Of a stretch of DNA of 43,198 nt, positions 37,143 to 43,198 are shown piece by piece (positions within the stretch are counted from its first letter, which is position 1; each line of letters starts with the position of its first letter). The stretch is from NCBI GenBank assembly GCA_024276305.1, contig JAJRXK010000064.1:1-43198 (forward strand). The letters run 5' to 3'. A program made the translations under genes and the position numbers. This stretch comes from Candidatus Krumholzibacteriota bacterium. GTDB taxonomy: Bacteria; Krumholzibacteriota; Krumholzibacteriia; JAJRXK01. The notes beneath the pieces were generated by a model. It saw nothing but the letters and a program-made list of their open reading frames with translations. It had not been told where the DNA came from and did no database searches.

Positions 37143-39050
37143 CTACATGTAGCCCAGAGCCTTCAAGCGCTCGATGTCCTCGGGGGAGAGCTCGGCCTGG
37201 GCGGATCGGTCGAAGGGCGAGGGCTGGGCCAGAAAATCGCGGAGCTTCCTCCACTCCCTGCGCCACTCGCCACTCTTCGTTCTCCGCAGGTCGTGTTGGG
37301 CCGAGGGATCCTCTCCGAGGTCGAAGTAGTCCTGTTGGTTCCAGTCCTGGAATACCGCCAGAGTGGTGGCGGTACGACGGGCGTAGATCGGAAGGCTGCA
37401 ACGGATGAAGATCTCCGACCGGGATTGCATCGGATGATCGTAGATCTCGAAGAAGGCGGCGGGCATCGACACCGAATCGGGCAGCCCGAGGCCCAGGCTT
37501 CGGAGCAGCAGGGGATAGACATCGGACATCGACCGAAGCTCGCCCCGACCGCTGCGGACTTCGGGAGGCACGAGCTCCGCCGGACTCAGGATGAAGGGCA
37601 CGTGGAGCATCTCGTCGAAGGGGGTCTGGTTGTGTCCGAAGCGTCCGTGCTCGCCGAAGGCCTCTCCGTGGTCGGAGAGGATCACGAAGAGAGTGGGCCG
37701 ACGACCTGCCTGCGCATTCCAGGCTTGGAGGGCGCGTTGGACCAGAGCGTCGGCGCGGTGGAGGGAGCCGTCGTAGAGCGAGACGAGACGGTCGTAGTCC
37801 GGTCCCTGGGCCGGCCTCGCTCCTCGGTCGAAGGCGGAGAGGTCGGGCGAGATCCCGGTGATCGGTCCTTCGTAGTCCGCGGGGCCGAAGAGGTCGTGAT
37901 CCGGGCCGGGAAAGTAGGGAACGTGCGGCGGCAACAGGTGCAGATAGAAGAAGGTCGGCCGCTTGGGATCGAGTCCCTGCTTCAGCCGTTGGTCGAAGAG
38001 TTCCACCGGGGCTTCGGGCCACCACCCCAGGGGCTGAGCCTCACGCTGGGGAGAGTCCACCGTCCAGGCCTCCAGGAATTCGTCGAAGCCCTGGGCGCTT
38101 CCCGCGTTGCGCCCGACATGGGCGTTGTCACTGATCGCCAGCGTCTGGTAGCCCGCGGAGCGGAAGGCCTCGGCCAGAGTGAAGGCCTCTTCGGGGAGGG
38201 CGTCGTCGCCACTCCAAACCCCGTGGTCACGCCAGCTCCTCCCCGAGAAGAGGGTGGCCACGGAATTGCGCGTATAGGGAGCCTCCGCGAAGAGCCGGTC
38301 GAAGCGCACGCCCCGCCGCGCCAAGGCGTCGATGTGGGGAGTGGTGGGGCGGTCGTATCCATAACCGGAGAAGTGATCGACCCGGGCCGAGTCGATGAGG
38401 ATCATCAGGACGTTGGGCAGTTCGCTCACCGGTCGGGAGAGCGCATGGTCGGATCGCTTGCGACTCGGCGTGGGAAGGGGTTTCGGTGTGGTCAGCGCCC
38501 GCCAGGTCTCGAGCTCGCCCGAATCGAGGTCGGCGCGGAGTTGAAGGGATTGGACGAAGACGCCTCTCGGTTCCTCGAATCCATCTTCGGGGCGGAGGTA
38601 GTCGCTCACTGCGAGGTCGAGGGTTCCGGTGCCGGGGTGGAAGAGTTCCTCGGGAATGTCGACCCGGAGGGTGTCGGTCTCCCATCCTCCGCTCAATTCC
38701 ACGACCATCAGCACTTGCTGATTCCACGAGAGGGTCAGCCGTTGGTGACGCTCTGCGAGTCGCGGATGCGTCGCCAGTCGGAGTCGGAGCTGGGCTCTGC
38801 GTCCGAGGCAATCGAAGTAGACCCGCGCCGGTGCATCCGTGGTCCAGATCCCATGGGGTTCGGGGTGCCGCCAACCCTCCGCGAATTCGTGCAGTCCCCG
38901 AGGATGGATCCACCCGTCGCCGTAGACCGGGTCCTCCTGGGCATAGGCCACATCGAAGTCGGCCAAGAGCACCCTCTGGGGTGGGTCTTCGCAGGAGACG
39001 AGCAGGGCGAGGATCGCCAGCACGAAGAGGATTGAGCTTGGTGAGCGCAT
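37143..39050 (-). CDS. Sulfatase-superfamily lipoprotein without formylglycine cysteine
   Basis: A 635-residue predicted lipoprotein (lipobox LLVSC, Cys about residue 20). Residues about 30-200 form an unrecognised beta-rich domain. From about 210 the alkaline-phosphatase/sulfatase fold begins: VLMILIDSARVDHFSGYGYDRPTTPHIDALARRG, then later LSDHGEAFGEHGRFGHN for metal binding. It ends in ERLKALGYM, a common tail of this family. The usual CxPxR or SxPxR maturation motif should lie in APYTRNSVATLFSG. There is no Cys; Thr may be the nucleophile, as in phosphoethanolamine-transferase-like members. So it may be a phospho-group transferase or hydrolase rather than a sulfatase. It diverges from the next lipoprotein gene. 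Confidence 0.85.
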   Translation of the reverse strand: MRSPSSILFVLAILALLVSCEDPPQRVLLADFDVAYAQEDPVYGDGWIHPRGLHEFAEGWRHPEPHGIWTTDAPARVYFDCLGRRAQLRLRLATHPRLAERHQRLTLSWNQQVLMVVELSGGWETDTLRVDIPEELFHPGTGTLDLAVSDYLRPEDGFEEPRGVFVQSLQLRADLDSGELETWRALTTPKPLPTPSRKRSDHALSRPVSELPNVLMILIDSARVDHFSGYGYDRPTTPHIDALARRGVRFDRLFAEAPYTRNSVATLFSGRSWRDHGVWSGDDALPEEAFTLAEAFRSAGYQTLAISDNAHVGRNAGSAQGFDEFLEAWTVDSPQREAQPLGWWPEAPVELFDQRLKQGLDPKRPTFFYLHLLPPHVPYFPGPDHDLFGPADYEGPITGISPDLSAFDRGARPAQGPDYDRLVSLYDGSLHRADALVQRALQAWNAQAGRRPTLFVILSDHGEAFGEHGRFGHNQTPFDEMLHVPFILSPAELVPPEVRSGRGELRSMSDVYPLLLRSLGLGLPDSVSMPAAFFEIYDHPMQSRSEIFIRCSLPIYARRTATTLAVFQDWNQQDYFDLGEDPSAQHDLRRTKSGEWRREWRKLRDFLAQPSPFDRSAQAELSPEDIERLKALGYM

Positions 39051-39143
39051 GGAGCCATCATCGAACGAGGGGGAGAGAAAAGCAACCGGCAGAGCTCAGG
39101 ACTGGCGCCACGTTGCCGCCTCGGCGATCATGGAAGAATGAAG

Positions 39144-39929
39144 ATGCACCGGGCCCTTTCCTTGCTGTTGTCTCTGCTTCCGCTGGTCGGATGCGTGGAT
39201 GCTTCCGTGGTCGTCCAATTGAATCCCGACGCGTCGGGGAGCTTCGATCTCGACATCGGATACGACCAGCGCTCCTGGCCCGCATTCTTCGGAGATCCCT
39301 TCCGCGGGTGGCTTCGCAAGTCCCAACTCCAGGGATTCACCGACCCCGGTCTGGGACCCTGGGCCGAACCCCGGATCGTGGAAGTCGATGGCTTCCGGCG
39401 CTTTCGGACCGAAGTCTTCTTCGACGACCTCGATCGAGTGCAGATTCTGGGTTGGGATGATGGCCGGCCCTTCGAAGCTCTCGGATTTCGCTACGACCGG
39501 GAGCAGCATGTCGTCCGCATGCGCCTGGGAATCATGGAGCAGTTGAGCCGACCCCTGCCTCTGCCTTCGCCCAAGCAGGCGGGGATGGAGGTGAGCATCT
39601 CCGATGCTCTGATGGCCGCGATTCGTCAGGAGATCCGCCCGGTCATCGAGGGAGCACGGTTGCGCTTGGCCGCCAGGTTGCCCGGGGAAGTGGAGCGCGC
39701 CGATGGCTTCGATGCCTGGCAGGACCGCGAGGCCTGGGTCGAGGCCGATGCCGACCGCATTGCCGCCGCGCTGCGGGATCGGGCCGCTCTTCTCTTCAAC
39801 CCGTCCACCCTCGGCGACGGAAATCTGGTGCTGCAGTGGAATGCTGCTCCGCCATCCGAGGAGGAGGGGCGGAGGTATCGAGAACGGCGGGCCGCGGCCC
39901 AGGCCTGGTGGGATACGCCGCCTCGTTGA
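39144..39929 (+). CDS. Predicted lipoprotein, unknown function
   Basis: A 261-residue protein with a lipoprotein signal peptide (MHRALSLLLSLLPLVGC, lipid-linked Cys at about 17). The mature part starts with a beta-rich stretch (ASVVVQLNPDASGSFDLDIGYD), followed by mixed alpha/beta sequence and an Arg/Glu-rich helical end. No family is recognised with confidence. The ATG at 39144 has GGAAG at a suitable distance; the ATG two codons upstream (39138) is too close to it. It lies divergent from the sulfatase-family lipoprotein gene and converges with the DUF819 gene, 6 bp between stops. Confidence 0.75.
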   Translation: MHRALSLLLSLLPLVGCVDASVVVQLNPDASGSFDLDIGYDQRSWPAFFGDPFRGWLRKSQLQGFTDPGLGPWAEPRIVEVDGFRRFRTEVFFDDLDRVQILGWDDGRPFEALGFRYDREQHVVRMRLGIMEQLSRPLPLPSPKQAGMEVSISDALMAAIRQEIRPVIEGARLRLAARLPGEVERADGFDAWQDREAWVEADADRIAAALRDRAALLFNPSTLGDGNLVLQWNAAPPSEEEGRRYRERRAAAQAWWDTPPR

Positions 39930-39935
39930 GCCCGC

Positions 39936-41183
39936 TCAGGTGGCCACCGCCCGCATGAGCATTCCGCAGAACCAGGCCGCATAGGTGCCCAGGGCGTAGC
40001 CCACCACCGCCAGCAGCACTCCCACCGGAGCGAGGGCCGGGTGGAAGGCCGAGGCCACGATGGGTGCGCTCGCCGCGCCGCCGACATTGGCCTGACTGCC
40101 CACCGCCAGGAAGAAGACCGGGGCCCGGATGATCTTGGCCACCACGATGAGGAGGATCGCGTGGAAGCTGATCCAGACCAGTCCCACCGCGAAGAGTCCC
40201 GTGTTCTGGAAGATCGCCATCAGGTTCATCTTCATCCCGATCGTCGCGACCAGCACGTAGAGCATGGCCGATCCCAAGCGGGATGCCCCCACCCCTTCCA
40301 GCGCGCGGCTCTGAGGGTGGAAGGAGAGGACCACCCCCACCGTCGTGGCGATCACGATCAGCCAGAAGAAGTGACTGGTCAGGCTGAAGCGTGAGAGAAA
40401 GGGATGATTCTCGGCCAGGTAGGGCGCAATGCCGTCGGCCGCGAAGTGGGCGATCGCAGTGACTCCGAAGCCCACCCCCAGGATCGTCATCGTGTCGGTG
40501 AGATTAGGGATGCGCGAATGTTGAGCCTGGTATTCCTCGACCCGCTGCCGGAGGCGAGTGATCGCCGAGTTGTCCGCTCCCAGCTTGGCGTCGAAGCTGT
40601 CGCTGCGTCCCGCCGCGTAGAGCAGGAAGGCCATCCAGATGTTCGCCACGATCACGTCCACCGCGACCAGAGCCGAAAAGATGTCATCGGGGACCTCGAA
40701 GACTTCCTTCATCGCCGCCTGATTCGCTCCCCCGCCGATCCAACTCCCGGCGATGGTGGTCATGCCCCGCCACACTTCGTCGTGGCCCATGCCCACCGTC
40801 TCCGGGCTGACCAGCGAGATCAGCCAGATCGCCAGAGGTCCGCCCAGGACGATGCCCGTCGTTCCGGTCAGGAACATGATCAGGGCCTTCGGCCCCAGTC
40901 GCAGAACCGAGGGCAGGTCGATGCTGATGGTCAGCAGCACCAGGCTCGTCGGCAGCAGGTAGCGCGATGCGACGAAGTAGAGCTTCGAGCTTTCGCCCGA
41001 GATCACTCCCGCCGTGCTCAAGAGCGACGGCAGGAAGTAGCAGAGCAGGAGCGACGGCACGACCGCATAGAATCGCTTCCACCGGGGATCGTCGCTGTGG
41101 GCAGTGCGAAAGACAGCGGTCAGGATCACCAGGAGGATGCCCAAGACGACGGCATCGTTGGTGATCATCGGGCTCGAGTCCAT
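39936..41183 (-). CDS. DUF819-family polytopic membrane protein
   Basis: A 415-residue membrane protein of the DUF819 (YjcL-like) family, with about ten hydrophobic segments, likely a transporter. Conserved stretches include AGSWIGGGANQAAMKEVF and VGSQANVGGAASAPIVASAFHP; these Gly/Asn-rich repeats resemble the discontinuous helices of secondary transporters. The substrate is not known, though homologues are suspected to carry organic anions or sodium-coupled solutes. The start at 41183 is chosen because GGAG lies just upstream and the first helix follows; the frame runs on to 41327 without hydrophobic or family sequence. Confidence 0.88.
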   Translation of the reverse strand: MDSSPMITNDAVVLGILLVILTAVFRTAHSDDPRWKRFYAVVPSLLLCYFLPSLLSTAGVISGESSKLYFVASRYLLPTSLVLLTISIDLPSVLRLGPKALIMFLTGTTGIVLGGPLAIWLISLVSPETVGMGHDEVWRGMTTIAGSWIGGGANQAAMKEVFEVPDDIFSALVAVDVIVANIWMAFLLYAAGRSDSFDAKLGADNSAITRLRQRVEEYQAQHSRIPNLTDTMTILGVGFGVTAIAHFAADGIAPYLAENHPFLSRFSLTSHFFWLIVIATTVGVVLSFHPQSRALEGVGASRLGSAMLYVLVATIGMKMNLMAIFQNTGLFAVGLVWISFHAILLIVVAKIIRAPVFFLAVGSQANVGGAASAPIVASAFHPALAPVGVLLAVVGYALGTYAAWFCGMLMRAVAT

Positions 41184-41341
41184 GCGGGCTCCGGGCTCGG
41201 GAGGATCGGATGCCGCGGCGAGGGCCCTGCGGCGAAGAATGACGCAGAGCATGCCAAGATCTGGGGTGGATGGCAACCTGTGGTGTTGGCGGGAGAGCCC
41301 GGACGGGTTCTGCGGCGCAGTTTGCAACCAGAAGCAGGCTG

Positions 41342-41436
41342 AAATCGGTTGCGCCCCGCCGATGGCGGGGCGCAGAGCCTTCGAACAAAAGTTCTTGGCG
41401 TGGAAAGCTGCCTCGAACTCTGGTCGGTTACACTAG
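41342..41436 (-). ncRNA. Candidate tracrRNA divergent from cas9
   Basis: On the minus strand a ~95 nt RNA would end in a 10-bp GC stem, GCGCCCCGCC-ATC-GGCGGGGCGC (41373-41351), followed by AACCGATTT. Before it, CAGAG/CTCTG close a domain holding a small GAAC-TTTT-GTTC hairpin and GGC/GCC pairing, followed by AAGGC. The position (beside cas9), size and terminal GC hairpin fit type II-C tracrRNAs. The anti-repeat cannot be tested because the CRISPR array is not in the window. Confidence 0.4.
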
Positions 41437-41442
41437 GCCTAC

Positions 41443-41471
41443 ATTTTCTGTAGAACTTCGACGCGGGTCAA
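41443..41471 (-). promoter_or_regulatory. Promoter candidate for the minus-strand small RNA
   Basis: On the minus strand TTGACC (41471-41466) is followed after 17 nt by GAAAAT (41448-41443). The -35 matches 5/6 and the -10 matches 4/6. Transcription would start near 41436-41434, just upstream of the structured region. Confidence 0.35.
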
Positions 41472-41515
41472 GCGATAATTTCTTCACTCACAGGCTCCCA
41501 CTACAACTGTGCGTG

Positions 41516-41523
41516 AAGGAGGG
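41516..41523 (+). promoter_or_regulatory. cas9: Shine-Dalgarno sequence that fixes the cas9 start
   Basis: AAGGAGGG ends 4 nt before the GTG at 41528. An in-frame GTG at 41513 lies upstream of this site, so it would waste it; 41528 is preferred. Confidence 0.75.
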
Positions 41524-41527
41524 CGGT

Positions 41528-43198
41528 GTGCGTGGAACCACTCTAGGGCTCGATCTCGGGCCCTCTTCGGTTGGTTGGGCTCTGATCGATGCCGAGTTCG
41601 ACGAGAAGGGTCGACAGGTCAGCGAATACGGGATTCGAGCCATGGGGGTGCGAATCTTCGAGCCGGGCGTACTTCAAGACAAGGGGGGACAGTCTTCCCG
41701 GAATGCGAATCGACGCCAGGCTCGGTCGGCAAGGCGAGCGCATCAACGTCGCCGCCGACGGAAAGAGCGGCTTCGCAGAGCTTTGAGGGGGGCAGGGCTA
41801 TTGCCCTCAGATCCAGAAGCGTATCGCACGCTCCTCGATCAAGATCCTTATGAGATTCGCGCCCGAGCACTGGACACCCCAGTCAATCCGCATGAATTCG
41901 GTCGAGCCATGCTCCATTTGTGCCAGCGGCGCGGCTTCAAATCAAATCGAAAGTCCGCGAGGGACAAAGAGCACGGCAAGCTTCTAGAGGCCATCGGGCA
42001 ACTTCAACAAGAGATCGATGCTTCAGAGGCGCGCACTCTCGGCGAGTTTCTCCACCGATACATGCGATCTCATCAACAGGACCTTCTCTGTGGTCGAGCC
42101 CGAGTGCGGAAGCGCCACACCTCCCGCAGCATGTACGAGAAGGAGTTTGAAGAACTGTGGAATGCGCAGTCTCGGCACATCGATGTCTTGTCTGACCAGA
42201 ATCTTCGTGAGCAGGTTTGGGGAGCGATCTTCGATCAGCGGTCCTTCGAGGTCACTCCTGAGAGGAAAGAAAAGGTTCTGGCCTATGCTGAAGCCGCAGT
42301 TCGCAAGCGAGGTCGGGGTGATGGGCGTGGAGCGAAGCGGGCCAATCTTTGGCGCGCACCCGATATCGCCAAGTGTGCCCTCGAGCCCACCGAGCCGCGA
42401 TGTCCTCGCACTGATTGGGTTGCCCAGCGCTTCCGGATTCTGAAAGAGGTCAACAATCTAGAGATCATTGAGGAAGACGGAACCCGACGCCCTCTTCAAG
42501 AGCACGAACGATCGAGAATCATCGAGGAGCTCAGCTTGAATCGGGAGCAGAAGTTCGACCAGCTTCGTCGCAAGCTTGGCCTCGGGGATCGTTCTCGCTT
42601 CAATCTTGAAGCGGGCGGGCGACCCAAACTCCAAGGAAATACGGTGGAGGCGGCGATCGCCGGGGCCTTTGGCAAGGCTCGGTGGAAGCGATGGGAGGAG
42701 GAGGACAAGCAGAGGGTGCGCCGACTCGTTCTTGAAGAGATGGACGAGTTCGTCCTCGTGGAGAAGCTCGTCGAAGAGGAGGGATTAGCCGAGGAAAAGG
42801 CCAAGAAGCTCGCTGCTCTCGAGCCGGGAGGCGGAGTGGTGCACTACTCCAAGAAGGCCATGCTCGATCTCATTCCCTATCTGGAAGAAGGACTAGACGA
42901 GTATGCGGCACGGCATGCCGCAGGCTACGGTGATCCCATTGGCGAGGCTCAGGTTGAGAAGTTGCCTCCCACGCCGGACCTTCCGAATCCCTCCGTGCGC
43001 CGAGCCCTCGTGGAGACTCGAAAGGTTGTCAACGCAATTTTGCGGGAGCATGGGCTTCCAACTCGAATCGTCGTCGAGTTGGCCAGAGATATGACCATGG
43101 GAAACAAGAAGCGACTTGAGCACCTGCAGCGCACTCGGGAGCAAGAGGCCCGCCGCGAAGAGGCTCGAAAGTGGTTGTCTCGAGAATTCGGGACGGAC
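41528..43198 (+). CDS. cas9: Type II CRISPR effector Cas9, 5' part (likely II-C), cut by window edge
   Basis: The first 557 codons of an open frame running off the right edge, starting at GTG 41528. RuvC-I is LGLDLGPSSVGWALI with catalytic Asp9. The arginine-rich bridge helix follows at about residues 57-90 (NANRRQARSARRAHQRRRRR). The REC lobe contains CQRRGFKSNRK and, later, FRILKEVNNLEI and VVHYSKKAMLDLIPYLEEG, all typical of compact Cas9s. RuvC-II is IVVELARDM with Glu517. RuvC-II is reached by residue ~517, which suits a ~1,000-1,100-residue II-C protein, not the larger II-A type. HNH, RuvC-III and the PAM-interacting domain lie outside. Codon use is less GC-skewed (many AAT, CTT, GTT) than in neighbouring genes, suggesting horizontal acquisition. 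cas1, cas2 and the array would be downstream. Confidence 0.93.
   Translation, partial: MRGTTLGLDLGPSSVGWALIDAEFDEKGRQVSEYGIRAMGVRIFEPGVLQDKGGQSSRNANRRQARSARRAHQRRRRRKERLRRALRGAGLLPSDPEAYRTLLDQDPYEIRARALDTPVNPHEFGRAMLHLCQRRGFKSNRKSARDKEHGKLLEAIGQLQQEIDASEARTLGEFLHRYMRSHQQDLLCGRARVRKRHTSRSMYEKEFEELWNAQSRHIDVLSDQNLREQVWGAIFDQRSFEVTPERKEKVLAYAEAAVRKRGRGDGRGAKRANLWRAPDIAKCALEPTEPRCPRTDWVAQRFRILKEVNNLEIIEEDGTRRPLQEHERSRIIEELSLNREQKFDQLRRKLGLGDRSRFNLEAGGRPKLQGNTVEAAIAGAFGKARWKRWEEEDKQRVRRLVLEEMDEFVLVEKLVEEEGLAEEKAKKLAALEPGGGVVHYSKKAMLDLIPYLEEGLDEYAARHAAGYGDPIGEAQVEKLPPTPDLPNPSVRRALVETRKVVNAILREHGLPTRIVVELARDMTMGNKKRLEHLQRTREQEARREEARKWLSREFGTD

Larger units (their letters stand above)
41184..41527. 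other. 344-bp intergenic region between DUF819 and cas9
   Basis: No protein gene is seen. It contains a candidate small RNA on the minus strand (41342-41436) with its promoter (41443-41471), a short CTACA/TGTAG hairpin (41439-41453), and the cas9 ribosome-binding site. There are no CRISPR repeats. From about 41400 the sequence becomes visibly AT-richer than the rest of the window. Confidence 0.6.

Noticed and set aside
41184-41527. CRISPR array upstream of cas9
   Set aside because: No repeated 30-37 nt unit is present; only hairpins and a candidate small RNA. Any array must lie beyond the window.

Overview
The window is GC-rich, densely coded bacterial chromosome from a Gram-negative-type organism: it has lipoproteins, an outer-membrane beta-barrel and a long secreted protein. 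That secreted protein ends in a FlgD/T9SS-like C-terminal module (motif PNPFNP, then a VYNAAGRVVR strand), which is common in uncultivated FCB-type phyla such as Eisenbacteria, Latescibacterota and Krumholzibacteriota. The taxonomic placement is inference; there is no rRNA here. Menaquinone is made by the futalosine route (mqnA, mqnC), and the chromosome carries fermentative and respiratory genes side by side.

Layout. 0-2.5 kb: the 3' end of a multicopper-oxidase-type gene, translationally coupled to a beta-barrel gene, then an unknown single-pass membrane protein. 2.5-7.5 kb: a four-gene heme operon hemE-hemN-hemG/Y-hemC with every junction overlapping by 4 nt; hemL follows at 15.7 kb. 7.5-12 kb (minus strand): an ADP-forming acyl-CoA synthetase, a tryptophanase and a PAS-LuxR regulator. 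12.1-15.6 kb (plus strand): a small Cys-containing protein, then a 2-oxoacid:ferredoxin oxidoreductase operon (ferredoxin, alpha, fused beta-gamma). Together these two strands look like an amino-acid fermentation island: deamination, ferredoxin-linked oxidative decarboxylation to an acyl-CoA, then ATP from the acyl-CoA.

15.7-18.6 kb: hemL, ubiX and ubiA; the last two probably serve late menaquinone synthesis. 18.8-25.2 kb: a small MopE-like secreted protein convergent with a 1,915-residue protein made of 14 FG-GAP/VCBS-type repeats, a CARDB-like domain, two tandem beta-helix units (an internal ~1 kb duplication) and the sorting-type C-terminus. 25.3-28.4 kb: a menaquinone cluster in which a protein homologous to the radical-SAM enzymes MqnE/MqnC, but lacking their Fe-S and SAM motifs, sits directly before mqnA and mqnC.

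28.4-41.2 kb: a structured 0.5 kb non-coding stretch, a hybrid dCache histidine kinase, a secreted tripeptidyl-peptidase-II-like subtilase, a LiaF-like membrane protein, an HDOD-GAF protein, a sulfatase-superfamily lipoprotein, another lipoprotein and a DUF819 transporter-like protein. From 41.2 kb the composition shifts: a candidate tracrRNA (minus strand) diverges from the first 557 codons of a type II-C-like cas9 that runs off the right edge. The rest of that CRISPR locus is outside the window.

The observations most worth following are the degenerate MqnE-like gene inside the menaquinone cluster and the cas9/candidate-tracrRNA locus at the right edge.
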